This document shows, piece by piece, positions 50,684-60,378 of a stretch of 64,000 nt of DNA. Position numbers and translations under genes: made by a program. Position 1 is the stretch's first letter. Each line of letters begins with the position of its first letter. The notes beneath the pieces are model-generated. The model did not search any database. It was not told the origin of the DNA and saw only the letters and a program-made list of their open reading frames with translations. Origin of the DNA: Cytophagia bacterium (GTDB lineage Bacteria > Bacteroidota > Bacteroidia > Cytophagales > Spirosomataceae); NCBI GenBank assembly GCA_004293645.1, contig REAB01000067.1:1-64000 (forward strand). Direction: 5' to 3'.

Positions 50684-51328
50684 ATGAAAGCGAAAAGTTT
50701 TAAATATTGGATTACCCAAGACCTTCATGAACAATTTGGCATCAGAAGAATCTACGATTTAGTGTTGCTCAGTGAGTGGTTATCGGCTACCAATGAGATT
50801 TCTAAGGAAGAAATAGAACAATTAGAGCTTCTTCGAATAGGTTTAAACAAAAACGCCGAATTTTGGAATGAAGAGGAGTTAAAGATGAAATTTATTGGCC
50901 CTTTGATTGAATTTGTTAAGATTGATTCTGACAGTTTTAGAACTTTTTATGACCGCCCAATACGCATAACAGTAAATGAAATTCTACTTAGTGGCACACT
51001 CGACATGGTGATTGCCACGGGCTTTCAAGTACCCAAAAAACCGTTCTTTTGCGTGCACGAGTACAAGCAAGAAAGTAAACGGGACGGTGACCCCAAAGGG
51101 CAACTGTTGGCAGAAATGATAGCCTTGCAAGCCATAAACTTACCCGACGAAAATCCTGTTTATGGTTGCTATGTGTTGGATAGAAACTGGTTTTTTGTTG
51201 TACTAAAAGGCCATGAATATGCCGTGAGTAATGCCTTAGATGCTTCTCAAGAAGATGTTTTCATTATTTTTAAAATGCTTAAAAAAGTAAAAGAATACAT
51301 TATTGAAATAATTAAGAAAGATTCGTAA
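50684..51328 (+). CDS. Restriction-endonuclease-like (PD-(D/E)XK) protein, unknown role
   Basis: A 214-residue cytoplasmic protein without signal or membrane segment. The centre has Asp107 (SGTLDMVIATG) and Glu126-x-Lys128 (CVHEYKQES), followed by a helix with Gln (KGQLLAEMIALQAIN), the order expected of a PD-(D/E)XK nuclease. The N-terminus (YWITQDLHEQFGIRRIYDLV) resembles a recurring uncharacterised family in Cytophagales. Whether it cleaves DNA is unknown. It is AT-richer than its neighbours, has the interspersed element upstream, and no partner. It is the third small nuclease-like gene in the window. Confidence 0.62.
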   Translation: MKAKSFKYWITQDLHEQFGIRRIYDLVLLSEWLSATNEISKEEIEQLELLRIGLNKNAEFWNEEELKMKFIGPLIEFVKIDSDSFRTFYDRPIRITVNEILLSGTLDMVIATGFQVPKKPFFCVHEYKQESKRDGDPKGQLLAEMIALQAINLPDENPVYGCYVLDRNWFFVVLKGHEYAVSNALDASQEDVFIIFKMLKKVKEYIIEIIKKDS

Positions 51329-51438
51329 CGTCCTAATGCCCGTATTCGTAGTTATGGTTGTCCTTGCGGTAATTTGTGTACAGAAATGCGGCAACTTAGT
51401 GCCCTGAAAACACCAAGGCTGCCACACCATAAGAAATA

Positions 51439-53088
51439 TCACAACGAAACGCCGCGTTTCCAGGGAATAAAATCGTCTTGGCCGAGGCGTTGGGCTTGCG
51501 TTAGTTGCTCGCCGCTGGCTATTTTGATAATCAATTCGAGCAATTCGTCGGCATTTTGGGCAATGGTTTGCTCGCCCGAAATAACCGTACCGCAGTCAAA
51601 ATCAATGACATCGGGCATTCGTTCGGCCAGGGCGGTGTTGGTAGCTACTTTCATGACGGGGCAAATGGGGTTTCCCGTGGGTGTGCCAAGGCCCGTTGTA
51701 AATAGAATAATGGTGGCTCCTGCGGCGGTTTTGCCCGTGGTGGCTTCTACGTCGTTGCCAGGCGTACAGGCCAATTGCAGCCCGCGCTCGGTAGATATTT
51801 CGGTGTAGTTGGTTACGTCTTGAATGGGTGCTGTGCCGCCTTTTTTGGCTGCGCCCGCGCTTTTGATGGCATCGGTAATGAGGCCGTCTTTGATATTGCC
51901 AGGCGACGGATTGAACGCAAAAGCCGACCCCACTGCCTCGGCTTTGCCCGAATAATCGCGCATTAGTTTTTCAAACTTGGCCGCTTTTTCTTCGGTTACG
52001 CAGCGATTGAGCAGCTCTTGTTCCACGCCGTGCAACTCTGGAAACTCGGCCAAAATGGTTTTTGCGCCCAACGTTACCAATATATCGGACACTTCGCCCA
52101 GCACGGGGTTGGCCGATATGCCCGAAAACCCGTCGGAGCCGCCGCACTTTAAACCCACCACCAACTCCGAAAGCGGCACATCTTCGCGCGTACATTGATT
52201 GGCTTTGATGAGTCCCAAAAAAGTTTCTTTTACCGCCTGCGACAGCATCGTGTATTCGGTGCCATCTTGTTGTTCAAAAATGAGTAACGGCTTCTCAAAG
52301 TCCGGGCTACGTTGGTGAATCTCTTTTTTGAGCGTACTAATTTCCGAATGTTGGCAGCCCAAACTCAGCACCGTAATACCCGCCACGTTGGGATGAACGG
52401 CATAGGCCGCAAACAACGCGCAGAGGGTGTTGGCATCGTGGCGCGTACCTCCGCAGCCGCCCTCATGGGTCAAAAACTTAATGCCGTCAATGTTTAAAAA
52501 GGGGCGAAGCCCCCCACCCCCCGATGGGGGAGTAACTTTAGCTCCCCCATCGGGGGGTGGGGGGGCTATATTTTGATAAAGATGCAATAATTCGCGCACT
52601 TGGTCGCGGTAGGTTTCGGGTTGGGCGTAGCCGAGTTCGCGCTCAAAGGCATCTTTTAGAATCAAAATATTGCGGTTTTCGCAAAATACCAGCGGTAGCA
52701 CCAGCCAATAATTGTACGTACCCACCTTGCCGTCTTGGCGGCGATACCCTTTAAAAGTGCGTTCCTGCCATTTCTGTACGTTGGGTGGTGTCCAGTGGTA
52801 AGGTTGTCTTTTGGCAGTGCTATACGGTTCGGAGTCGTGTTGCAGGTTGAAAGTCGTGATGGTTTCGCCGCGTTGAATGGGCTGCTTGGCTTTGCCCACC
52901 AGCACGCCATACATGATTACGGGGCTGTTGGTGGCCAAACTTTGGGTTACAAATTTGTGCTTGGCGGCTACGGCATAAGGTAGCTCATAATCAACGCCTT
53001 CGTGCGTGATAACCTCGCCAGCGGCCAAGTTGCGCAGGGCCACAATTACGTTGTCGTTGGGGTGTACTTTTAAAACCTTGTGCTGCAT
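51439..53088 (-). CDS. uxaA: Altronate dehydratase (UxaA) with in-frame palindromic insertion
   Basis: A 549-residue enzyme that dehydrates D-altronate to 2-dehydro-3-deoxy-D-gluconate in galacturonate breakdown. Residues 1-90 are the small SAF-like domain (VALRNLAAGEVI). The large catalytic domain starts about 198 with LTHEGGCGGTRHDANTLCAL, followed by GLKCGGSDGFSGISANP and TGLGTPTGNPICPVMKVATN. Between the domains, residues 175-195 (APPPPDGGAKVTPPSGGGGL) come from a perfect-frame 60-bp palindrome, absent from usual family members. Conserved cysteines of the Fe site are in place, so it may be active if the insertion is tolerated in the linker. No uxaB or uxaC is adjacent, so the family member may act on a related sugar acid. 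Confidence 0.85.
   Translation of the reverse strand: MQHKVLKVHPNDNVIVALRNLAAGEVITHEGVDYELPYAVAAKHKFVTQSLATNSPVIMYGVLVGKAKQPIQRGETITTFNLQHDSEPYSTAKRQPYHWTPPNVQKWQERTFKGYRRQDGKVGTYNYWLVLPLVFCENRNILILKDAFERELGYAQPETYRDQVRELLHLYQNIAPPPPDGGAKVTPPSGGGGLRPFLNIDGIKFLTHEGGCGGTRHDANTLCALFAAYAVHPNVAGITVLSLGCQHSEISTLKKEIHQRSPDFEKPLLIFEQQDGTEYTMLSQAVKETFLGLIKANQCTREDVPLSELVVGLKCGGSDGFSGISANPVLGEVSDILVTLGAKTILAEFPELHGVEQELLNRCVTEEKAAKFEKLMRDYSGKAEAVGSAFAFNPSPGNIKDGLITDAIKSAGAAKKGGTAPIQDVTNYTEISTERGLQLACTPGNDVEATTGKTAAGATIILFTTGLGTPTGNPICPVMKVATNTALAERMPDVIDFDCGTVISGEQTIAQNADELLELIIKIASGEQLTQAQRLGQDDFIPWKRGVSL
52508..52567. repeat. GC-rich palindromic element inside the uxaA gene
   Basis: 52508-52532 (AGCCCCCCACCCCCCGATGG then GGGAG) pairs with 52542-52567 around a 9-nt loop, with one extra G in the right arm. 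Its style (C/G-runs with ATGGGGGAG) suits an intergenic element, yet it is read through in frame. Confidence 0.9.
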
Positions 53089-53260
53089 TGATGTTGCAAA
53101 TAATAAGATTGTTGTTCTTTATAAAACGGTTTGGAATTATTTCCTGCACCATTTTATAAAGAACAAATGTCTCCGTTTCTAACCAAGTGCCAACCAGATT
53201 TGCTGTCGAGGCAATAACCGCGCAGACTTCGAGCTGCCATACAAACTTAAGTTTGTCTTC

Positions 53261-53923
53261 TTACTGCTTCAAATAAGCTTCTACTTCATGTACCGACACC
53301 ACGTCGGCGTATTTGAGCAGCAAGTCGGTGAGGTTGGCAAAGTGGTAACTTTCGTGTTTATCGGCCACACATTCTTCTGGCACAATAGTGCGATACCCCC
53401 TTGACAATGAATCTATTGCAGCTGCCCTAATACAGCCAGAGGTGCTACCACCCGTCAGAATAACGGTATCTATTTGATGCCACACCAAAAGGCTTTGAAG
53501 CTGGGTTTCAAAAAAAGGCGAGGGCATTTTTTTGCAATAAATCACGTCTTTTTGGCGGTCTATTACCAACCGCTCGTCAAACTCGGCGCGGCGGCTATCA
53601 AATTTGATATTTTGCAGCGAATCGGGCGTGTTGGTGCGCGTTCCCCACACACCCGCGTCTTCGGCAGAGTCCATGTAAGCCACGTACGTAAACACCACAG
53701 GCCAGTTTTTTGCCCGCGCCAATGCGTTGATTTGGTTGATGTAAACAATCTGGTTGGGGTCGGTTTCGTAGGCCGTCTTCGGAAATTCTTGCAGGTTGGT
53801 ATAGGCGTTTTGAACGTCAATATTTATGATAGCAGCCTTACGGCCAAACCCAAAACGAGCGCGGGCAGGGTTGGCTTTTACTTCATAATAAATCTCGCGG
53901 GCAGTTTTGTTAGATAATTCCAT
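53261..53923 (-). CDS. Isochorismatase-family cysteine hydrolase
   Basis: A 220-residue protein with the catalytic triad of the family: Asp36 (INIDVQNAY), Lys131/132 (YCKKMPSPF) and Cys164 (GGSTSGCIRA). The GCIRAAAIDSLSRGY helix after the cysteine is like that of N-carbamoylsarcosine amidase and other amide hydrolases, not of plain isochorismatases. The reaction is probably release of ammonia or carbamate from an N-carbamoyl compound. Length (220) is typical. The gene is on the minus strand with 172 bases to altronate dehydratase, and a stretch of simple repeats in front of it. No creatinine or hydantoin genes are near. Confidence 0.8.
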   Translation of the reverse strand: MELSNKTAREIYYEVKANPARARFGFGRKAAIINIDVQNAYTNLQEFPKTAYETDPNQIVYINQINALARAKNWPVVFTYVAYMDSAEDAGVWGTRTNTPDSLQNIKFDSRRAEFDERLVIDRQKDVIYCKKMPSPFFETQLQSLLVWHQIDTVILTGGSTSGCIRAAAIDSLSRGYRTIVPEECVADKHESYHFANLTDLLLKYADVVSVHEVEAYLKQ

Positions 53924-53936
53924 TGCTGGTTGATTT

Positions 53937-54062
53937 GAGGTTTGTTATTTGTGGTTTGAAATTTGTGGTTTGAAATTTGAAGTTTACCATTTACACATTT
54001 TACCATTTACGCATTTACCACTTACGCACTTACGCATTTTACCATTTACGCACTTACGCATT
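53937..54062. repeat. Degenerate short tandem repeats
   Basis: Two series follow each other: GTGGTTTGAAATTT units (53946-53985), then CATTTACGCACTTA-type units (53986-54062). The stop codon of the flavoprotein gene (54054-54056 on the minus strand) lies within the second series. Confidence 0.75.
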
Positions 54063-55325
54063 TACCATTCCTTGCCCCGCTACGTAGCCAGTTGTCCACG
54101 CCGACTGAAAATTATATCCGCCCGTAATGCCATCAATATCAAGTACTTCGCCCGCAAAAAACAATCCTTTTAGTTTTTTACTTTCGAGGGTTTGGGGGTC
54201 TATTTCGTTCAAATCTATGCCGCCGCAGGTTACAAACTCTTCCTTAAAAGTAGTTTTTCCGCGCACCAAGAATGGGCAATTGGTAAGGTGTTCGGCCAAG
54301 CGATTGAGGTTTTTGGCGGGCAAATCGGCCCAGCGCATTGTATCTGGAATGTGCGACATTTCTAACAGCAACACCCACAACCGATGCGGCAAATCGGCAA
54401 AAGGCAAGGTGTGAACAAACTTCAATCGGTAGCGCAAGTCTTGGCGGGCTTCTTCGAGTGCTTGCCGCGCCACTTGGTCGGTTTTGAAAGTTGTAAAGTT
54501 GGCCAGAGCCGTAAAAGCATAGTTTTTTTCGGCCAATGTGCGCGCCCCCCAAGCCGACGTGCGCAACACCGAAGGCCCGCTCAATCCAAAATGCGTGAAC
54601 AACAGCGGCCCTTGCTCGTCGAGTTTAGTGCCCGCCACCCGCACCCGAGCCAGCTTTACGGCCACGCCACTCAACGCATGAAACGGCGACTCTGGCACAT
54701 TGAACGTAAACAACGACGGCGTAGGCACAACCACCGACAGTCCCAATTGCGCCAGCCAATCGTAGCCCGTTGATTGGGGGTGTCCGCCCGACGTAATAAG
54801 CACGCGGTCAAATTCGTGGGTGGTAGCGTCGGCAGTGGTAAGTCTAAACCGTCCCGATTCGGTGGGGCAAATTTGAGCAACGGCACAGCTCGTTTTTACC
54901 TCAATACCAGCGCGTTGGGCGGCGTTAAGCAAACAATTGATAATGGTTTCGGAACGGTCGGTGGTAGGAAATACGCGCCCGTCTGGCTCGGTTTTGAGGG
55001 CTACGCCGCGTTTTTCAAACCACGCCACGGTGTCGTGGTTGTTGAAAATTTCAAACAAAGGGCGCAGAAATTTTGCCCCGCGTGGATAGCCCGCGCAAAG
55101 TTGCGGCAGCGTGGCGGCGGCGTTGGTAACGTTGCAACGCCCCCCACCCGACACCCGCACTTTGCTCAGTACGGCGCGGTTTTTCTCAAAAATAGTAACG
55201 CTGGCGTGATGTCCGTGTTTTTCGGCGGCAGCGATGGCTCCCATGAAGCCCGCCGCGCCGCCACCCACCACGCCGATTTGAATTTTTGTCAATTTAACAA
55301 TTTGTTTTGCGTAATTTTGGGTCAA
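54054..55325 (-). CDS. BaiN/HI0933-family FAD-dependent oxidoreductase
   Basis: A 423-residue flavoprotein with the FAD-binding motif GVVGGGAAGF (18-27), the GGGRCNVTN motif typical of HI0933-type proteins (about 59-67), and RVFPTTDRSETI. The C-terminal part contains TCGGIDLNEIDPQTLESK and FAGEVLDIDGITGGYNFQSAW, characteristic of this family. The substrate is unknown; BaiN acts on bile acids in gut bacteria, but most members are unassigned. The start ATG at 55325 lies 12 bases from the divergent DUF4905 start, so the two promoters overlap. The 3' end runs into a simple repeat that supplies the stop codon. Confidence 0.85.
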   Translation of the reverse strand: MTQNYAKQIVKLTKIQIGVVGGGAAGFMGAIAAAEKHGHHASVTIFEKNRAVLSKVRVSGGGRCNVTNAAATLPQLCAGYPRGAKFLRPLFEIFNNHDTVAWFEKRGVALKTEPDGRVFPTTDRSETIINCLLNAAQRAGIEVKTSCAVAQICPTESGRFRLTTADATTHEFDRVLITSGGHPQSTGYDWLAQLGLSVVVPTPSLFTFNVPESPFHALSGVAVKLARVRVAGTKLDEQGPLLFTHFGLSGPSVLRTSAWGARTLAEKNYAFTALANFTTFKTDQVARQALEEARQDLRYRLKFVHTLPFADLPHRLWVLLLEMSHIPDTMRWADLPAKNLNRLAEHLTNCPFLVRGKTTFKEEFVTCGGIDLNEIDPQTLESKKLKGLFFAGEVLDIDGITGGYNFQSAWTTGYVAGQGMVNA

Positions 55326-55337
55326 ATTTACTCAGTT

Positions 55338-56150
55338 TTGACCGTAATTCATTCTCAAAGTTTTTCTTTCAACTTGCCCGTCTGGCGCATCATGGGCAAT
55401 ATCCTGGCCGATGCCTCCGTTCCTACCTTGCTCGTGCTCGAACTCCGCAACCGCGACCAAGTGGCTTGGGCCAATTTAAACCTCAGCACGGGGCGGCTTA
55501 TTTGGCAACACACCATCGAAACCACCGATTGGTGGACGGGCAGCTTGGGGTGCTACAACGGCATTTTGCTATTGCACCGTTACGCCAACGCCGAGCAGCC
55601 CGCTCCCACAGGACTTCTGGCCGTCAATGCCGACGATGGAAAAGTGCGCTGGGAGTTAAAAAAAGCCGTTTTTGTGCAAACCGACGGTCATTTTATGCAA
55701 ATAGCGCAACGCAACGCCGCCCAAGAACCCGCTTATGAATGGCGGCAATTGACCGACGCGCAGCCCATTGTCGAACCGCCCCAAAACTGGATTGCACCAA
55801 ACCAAGATAGCACCTGGCTTACGTCTATTTCGTACGCGCCTACCAACCAATATTACGATTTTTTGAGCCATTTTATTGCGAATAAAACAGGGCAACAACC
55901 CGTCCAAATAATAAATTATGCCGAAATTGATGCTTGTATTGTGCTTTTGTACTATTTTTACTCTCCCAATTCTATTACTTTATCCCAATCCTTGCTGGTT
56001 ATTGATTCAACTAAGAAGATATTGTGGCACGAAATTAGCAGTAATCTCGGCGACAGTACCACGCTCGGCGGCTTTATGCATAACCAAAACCAAGTGATTT
56101 ACCTTCGTTCTGAACTTGAATTATTGGTACTAAATTTTTCAAAATCATGA
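55338..56150 (+). CDS. DUF4905 family protein
   Basis: A protein of about 270 residues with start TTG 55338 preferred, because the family begins with a FSFNLPVWRI-type strand that would be lost from ATG 55392 (252 residues). A longer ATG-free frame further upstream overlaps the divergent gene and is rejected. Pattern elements are IWR-like LPVWRIMGNI, LVLELRNRDQVAWANLNLST, and later WLTSISYAPTNQYYDF and LLVIDSTKKILWHE, giving a beta-rich fold. Function is unknown; it fits DUF4905. Its stop overlaps the LysM gene start by four bases (ATGA at 56147), so the two are translated together. Confidence 0.65.
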   Translation: MTVIHSQSFSFNLPVWRIMGNILADASVPTLLVLELRNRDQVAWANLNLSTGRLIWQHTIETTDWWTGSLGCYNGILLLHRYANAEQPAPTGLLAVNADDGKVRWELKKAVFVQTDGHFMQIAQRNAAQEPAYEWRQLTDAQPIVEPPQNWIAPNQDSTWLTSISYAPTNQYYDFLSHFIANKTGQQPVQIINYAEIDACIVLLYYFYSPNSITLSQSLLVIDSTKKILWHEISSNLGDSTTLGGFMHNQNQVIYLRSELELLVLNFSKS

Positions 56151-57214
56151 CTGGAAAAATAGGATTTATTCTCGGAATTACCTTATCAATAAGCGGGCTG
56201 GCGCACGCTTACTCCCCCGTTCAACCCGACTCTACGGGCGTTGAAAACAAAAATGGAAAAACGTACGTGGTGCATCGGGTCAATGCTGGCCAGACGCTAT
56301 ATGCCGTGATGCGCCAATACAAAACAACGCTGCAAGCCATCAAAGCGGCCAATCCTGGCATGAAAGACAACCTCACCACGGGGCAAGTGCTGCGCGTGCC
56401 GTACACGGGTAGCCCCGCCACAACGGCGGTAGTATCTACTAAGCCACAGCCCATCGAAAAAAACGTGGAAGTGGGCAAAACCATTGTAATTAAGCCCATT
56501 GAGAACAAACCCGAACCCAAAAGCGACAGTAAAATTGTAATACCCGCCGACAACACGCCCCCCAAAGTGGAGGTAGCCGAAAGCCCAAAAACCGAAGAAA
56601 AGCCCGCCGAAATTCCAAAATTAGAACCCAAACCCATTCCCGTTGTGGTAAACAAAAACGGGATGCATCGCGTCGAAGCGGGGCAGTCGTTGTATGGGGT
56701 GGCCGTAAAGTATGGGGTAATGATGGCCGACATTCGCCGCTGGAACGCACTGGGTTCTGACCAAATACGGGCTGGCCAAGAATTAATTGTATCTGAACAA
56801 GCCTACGCCGCCGAGGCCAGTCGCCGCCCCAAACCCGACTCCGCCAAAGTAGCCGAAGCCAAGAAACCTGCGCTGCCCACCCGCCCCACCGAAGACCCCA
56901 CCAATGCCACTTTGCCCGAAACCCGCATTGCCAACAGCGGCTCGCGCTTGGTAGAAATGGGCACCGCCGAGGTGATTGATGCCTTAGACAACGGCAACAA
57001 ATATTTGGCTTTGCACCGCACCGCACCCGTTGGCTCGCTGGTACAAGTCAAAAACGTGAGCAATGGCCAAAGTGTGTGGGTAAAAGTAATTGGCAAACTA
57101 CCCGAAATCAGTGCCAACAACCGCATCATTATTAAATTGTCGGCGCGGGCGCACGAAAAACTGTCGCCAGGCGGCAAGCGTTTTAGTGCCGAAATTAGTT
57201 ATTTAGCGCAGTAA
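56147..57214 (+). CDS. Secreted LysM protein with RlpA-like double-psi barrel
   Basis: A 355-residue exported protein: signal peptide about 1-21 (MTGKIGFILGITLSISGLAH), a first LysM domain (HRVNAGQTLYAVMRQYKTTL, about 45-88), a Pro/Lys-rich linker (90-165), a second LysM domain (HRVEAGQSLYGVAVKYGVM, about 172-215) and an RlpA-like double-psi beta-barrel (about 255-350; GTAEVIDALDNGNKYLALHR, then APVGSLVQVKNVSNGQSVWV). The LysM domains bind peptidoglycan, the barrel is of unknown or transglycosylase-like function. It is co-translated with the DUF4905 gene. It may take part in cell-wall or outer-membrane organisation. Confidence 0.85.
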   Translation: MTGKIGFILGITLSISGLAHAYSPVQPDSTGVENKNGKTYVVHRVNAGQTLYAVMRQYKTTLQAIKAANPGMKDNLTTGQVLRVPYTGSPATTAVVSTKPQPIEKNVEVGKTIVIKPIENKPEPKSDSKIVIPADNTPPKVEVAESPKTEEKPAEIPKLEPKPIPVVVNKNGMHRVEAGQSLYGVAVKYGVMMADIRRWNALGSDQIRAGQELIVSEQAYAAEASRRPKPDSAKVAEAKKPALPTRPTEDPTNATLPETRIANSGSRLVEMGTAEVIDALDNGNKYLALHRTAPVGSLVQVKNVSNGQSVWVKVIGKLPEISANNRIIIKLSARAHEKLSPGGKRFSAEISYLAQ

Positions 57215-57221
57215 TTCACCG

Positions 57222-58016
57222 TCATTCTTCTACCTGCGAATGAGCTTCTTCGGCCAGTTTGTGAGCGTTTTCTTCGCCCAAATAACGGTTAATGACAGCG
57301 TGCGCGATATACAAAATGGGGGTCATCATCAAAGCTACGATGCCTTTGTAGATATAATTGATACTACCCACCGACAGCACCTGCGTTACCGACCAATCGC
57401 CGAACAAGTAGAAGGCAATAAAAATAACCACAAAGCTATCTACCAATTGCGAAAAAAGCGTAGAACCCGTAGCCCGCAACCAAATTTGTTTGCTGCCCGT
57501 GCGCTTGCGTAGCCACGCAAAAATGGTTACATCTAAAATTTGGCCAATCAAAAACGCAACGACTGAGCCAACCATAATGCCCAATCCCTGCCGAAAAATT
57601 TTGTTAAATCCTTCCCCAATATTGAGCGGATTGCCCAACGAGTCCGTTTTGTTTACATCTAACCAAAACTGCGCGGGCGGTAGCTCGGTAGTGGCATAAA
57701 TAGCCACAAACATATACACAATAAACCCCGCCGTGAGGTAAGAAATGCGCCGCACGCCGCGCTTACCAAAATACTCGTTGATGATGTCGGAGGTAATAAA
57801 AACCACGGGCCAGTTTACGACCCCCGCCGACATATTAAAATCGAGTTGAGTACCAAAAAGCGGAATTTGCGCGGGCGACATTCCCAACAAGGCTTCGACC
57901 GAAAAAATTTTAGCCCCAATGATTTCGGCAATCAAGGCGTTGGTCAAAAATAAACCGCACAAAAACAAGAAAAGACTCTGTTTTTTACTTTCAAAAGAAA
58001 CGGGAAATGTGGGCAT
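57222..58016 (-). CDS. Queuosine precursor transporter (YhhQ family)
   Basis: A 264-residue inner-membrane protein of the VUT/YhhQ family that brings queuosine precursors (preQ0/preQ1 or queuine) into the cell. It has six to seven hydrophobic segments. Hallmarks are TNALIAEIIGAKIF near residues 25-38, VNWPVVFITSDIINEYFGKRGVRR (about 67-90), VGSVVAFLIGQILDVTIFAWLRKRTG and STLFSQLVDSFVVIFIAF. The C-terminal extension (NRYLGEENAHKLAEEAHSQVEE) is hydrophilic and cytoplasmic. No preQ1 riboswitch is recognisable in the short leader. It is convergent with the LysM gene, seven bases apart. Confidence 0.85.
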   Translation of the reverse strand: MPTFPVSFESKKQSLFLFLCGLFLTNALIAEIIGAKIFSVEALLGMSPAQIPLFGTQLDFNMSAGVVNWPVVFITSDIINEYFGKRGVRRISYLTAGFIVYMFVAIYATTELPPAQFWLDVNKTDSLGNPLNIGEGFNKIFRQGLGIMVGSVVAFLIGQILDVTIFAWLRKRTGSKQIWLRATGSTLFSQLVDSFVVIFIAFYLFGDWSVTQVLSVGSINYIYKGIVALMMTPILYIAHAVINRYLGEENAHKLAEEAHSQVEE

Positions 58017-58050
58017 TTAAGATGCTGTAAAAATTTAAGTAATGAGTTAA

Positions 58051-58128
58051 AATTTTTGTCATGCTGACGAAGGAAGCATCTAAGGCAGATGCGTTTTTAG
58101 ATGCTTCGTGCCTCAGCATGACAAAATT
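58051..58128. repeat. Imperfect inverted repeat with GTCATGCTGA ends
   Basis: 58057-58081 (TGTCATGCTGACGAAGGAAG then CATCT) pairs with 58099-58123 except for a 5-nt mismatched centre. AATTTT/AAAATT flank both ends. Elements with such ends are frequent in Cytophagales genomes and look like miniature mobile or REP-type sequences. It lies between the yhhQ-like gene and the YyaL-like gene, both on the minus strand. Confidence 0.7.
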
Positions 58129-58200
58129 ATTTCTCTTTGTTCAAAATGATATTATGCTTTTTTTATTCTTCCATTTTAACGCCTTTTCAAGGCAAATTGT

Positions 58201-60225
58201 TTAGATTTTATTGATTTGAACAAATGCTTCGGCGGCGGTTTTTACGGGCAGTTGGCAGGTTTTATCGAAGCAAACATAAATGTGCGTTTCGGCGGTGGCG
58301 GGTTTGTCTTGCAGCAGTGGTAATGCCGACGAATGGGTTGTTCCCAGCATTATTTTATTAGGAGCAAACTGCCGCTCTAATTCCAATCGGAGGGCTTCGG
58401 CGGCGGGCCCCACAATGGCCACTTCGGCGGTGGATTGTGCGCGCATGGTTGCCAATGCAGCCCAGTTCGTAACCCATTGCGAGTCGGTGAGGAGGGTATT
58501 TTTTAATTTGGCCAACAACAAATCTGACAATTCGAGCCAATCGGCGCGGTTGAGCAGTAAACCTGCGGTGTACAGATTGTGCGCCATGATGGAATTGGAA
58601 GCGGGTATTACATTGTCAAAAATTTCTTTTTTTCGGGCTATCAACTCCTCCGCATTTTGGTCGGTAAAAAAGAAAAACTCGTCGGCGGGGTCGTAGAAAT
58701 TGGCTATCACGTAGTCTAACAAAAGCGCGGCTTGGTGCAGCCAAGTTTCGTTGAACGACACCTGATAAAGCCCCAAATATCCCTCAATAACGGCGGCATA
58801 ATCTTCCAAAAACCCTTTGATTGGCTTGGCTTGATTGGCCTTGTAGCTGTGCATGAGTTGCGCGCCCTCAATGGTCATTTTTTGTTGGATAAACCCCGCA
58901 TTTTGCACCGCCAATTCTTTGAAATTTTCATCGCCAAAAGCCCGATAAGCGTCGGTTAAACCTTTGAGCATAAGCCCATTCCACGAAGCCAGTACTTTGT
59001 CATCGAGGCTTGGTCTTACGCGGGGCGTACGAATTTCAAACAATTTTTGCAGGGCATTTTGGTACTGCCGGTCAAAATTTGAGTGCCAAATGTTGCATTT
59101 TTTTGCTGTTTCGGCGGGGCTTTCGGTGAGGTGCAGGTGGTTCATGCCGTGTTCCCAGTTTCCGTCCGCGCTGATGTTGTAAAGTTTGGCAAACCAATCA
59201 AAATCACTTCCGAGTGCGGCTTGCAGTTCGGCTTGCGTCCAAACATAAAACTTACCTTCCACGCCCTCGCTGTCGGCATCTAAGGCAGCATAAAACCCAC
59301 CCGCAAGGCTGGTCATTTCGCGGCGCAGCCAAGCTACGGTTTCATAAACTCGTTTTTTATACAACTCGCTGTTTGTCAGCACATAAGCCTCGCTGTAAAT
59401 ACTCAACAACTGGCCGTTGTCGTAGAGCATTTTTTCAAAGTGCGGAATAAACCACTCGTCATCGACCGAATACCGCGCCCAGCCTCCGCCGAGGTGGTCG
59501 TAGATGCCGCCTAAGGCTATTCGGTCGAGGCTCAATTTGAGATGCGTCAGTGCTTGGGGGCTTTTGGTGAGGGCAATGTAGCGCAGTAAAAACTTATAAA
59601 TAGACGGCATCATAAACTTGGGGGCGCGGTTCATTCCTCCTTTTTCGAGGTCAAAATGGGCTTCCAATTGCGCAAACATAGCCTCCGCATCTGCTATCGT
59701 AAAAGACTCACTGTCAGTACTTAGGCTATATTTTTGGGTTTCCAAAAGCTGCATATTATCGGCAAAACCATCAGCCGAGCGGCTCAGGTCTTCGTAGTGA
59801 TTTTCAAAACCATCGCGCACACTTTTGATCAACTGCACCCAGTTTTGGGGCGGCAAATACGTGAGGCCGTAAAATGGTTTGGCGTTGGGCATCAAAAATA
59901 CGTTGAGTGGCCAGCCGCCCCGCACACCCATGGCTTGTACCGCGTCCATGTAAATTGCGTCCAGGTCGGGGCGTTCTTCTCTATCTACTTTTATGCACAC
60001 AAAATGCGCGTTCATTACTTGGGCAACAGCCTCATTTTCAAAGCTTTCGCGCTCCATCACGTGGCACCAGTGGCAAGCCGAGTAGCCAATACTCACCAAA
60101 ATTGGCTTGTTTTCGGAGGTGGCTTTGCGCAGGGCTTCTTCGCCCCACGGATACCAATCAACGGGGTTGTGGGCGTGTTGAAGCAAATAAGGTGAAGTTT
60201 CGTTAATCAAGCGATTGAAAGTCAT
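58201..60225 (-). CDS. Thioredoxin-domain protein of the YyaL/SPATA20 (DUF255) family
   Basis: A 674-residue cytoplasmic protein starting at ATG 60225 ([20 protein letters not shown]). The GTG at 60234 adds three residues and is less likely. The N-terminal thioredoxin-like domain has Cys51-His-Trp-Cys54 ([15 protein letters not shown]), then [21 protein letters not shown] large (alpha/alpha)6-barrel-like region follows, with [20 protein letters not shown] and [12 protein letters not shown] as family signatures. The reaction is unknown; such proteins resemble N-acylglucosamine 2-epimerase-like folds in their second part. Length is normal. The gene is isolated. Confidence 0.88.
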   Translation of the reverse strand: MTFNRLINETSPYLLQHAHNPVDWYPWGEEALRKATSENKPILVSIGYSACHWCHVMERESFENEAVAQVMNAHFVCIKVDREERPDLDAIYMDAVQAMGVRGGWPLNVFLMPNAKPFYGLTYLPPQNWVQLIKSVRDGFENHYEDLSRSADGFADNMQLLETQKYSLSTDSESFTIADAEAMFAQLEAHFDLEKGGMNRAPKFMMPSIYKFLLRYIALTKSPQALTHLKLSLDRIALGGIYDHLGGGWARYSVDDEWFIPHFEKMLYDNGQLLSIYSEAYVLTNSELYKKRVYETVAWLRREMTSLAGGFYAALDADSEGVEGKFYVWTQAELQAALGSDFDWFAKLYNISADGNWEHGMNHLHLTESPAETAKKCNIWHSNFDRQYQNALQKLFEIRTPRVRPSLDDKVLASWNGLMLKGLTDAYRAFGDENFKELAVQNAGFIQQKMTIEGAQLMHSYKANQAKPIKGFLEDYAAVIEGYLGLYQVSFNETWLHQAALLLDYVIANFYDPADEFFFFTDQNAEELIARKKEIFDNVIPASNSIMAHNLYTAGLLLNRADWLELSDLLLAKLKNTLLTDSQWVTNWAALATMRAQSTAEVAIVGPAAEALRLELERQFAPNKIMLGTTHSSALPLLQDKPATAETHIYVCFDKTCQLPVKTAAEAFVQINKI

Positions 60226-60378
60226 TGGAAACACATTTGGGTTATATTTTTAGAACAGAATTAAAGCTGAAAGGTTCACGGGGTTTGTTCGGGTTTGAGC
60301 GGGGCTGCACAAATAAAAATAAGGGTAATTGGCTTTTGGGTTGTCATAAATTCAAAAAAATCAATTATTTTAACAGCC

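Noticed and set aside
28555-51328. Three nuclease-like genes (28555, 32502, 50684) as parts of one defence island
   Set aside because: They are far apart, in different neighbourhoods and without partner genes; Rpn-type genes are commonly scattered in these genomes.
57222-58050. preQ1 riboswitch upstream of the queuosine-precursor transporter
   Set aside because: The leader up to the inverted repeat at 58051 is only about 35 bases and shows no preQ1-I or preQ1-II pattern.
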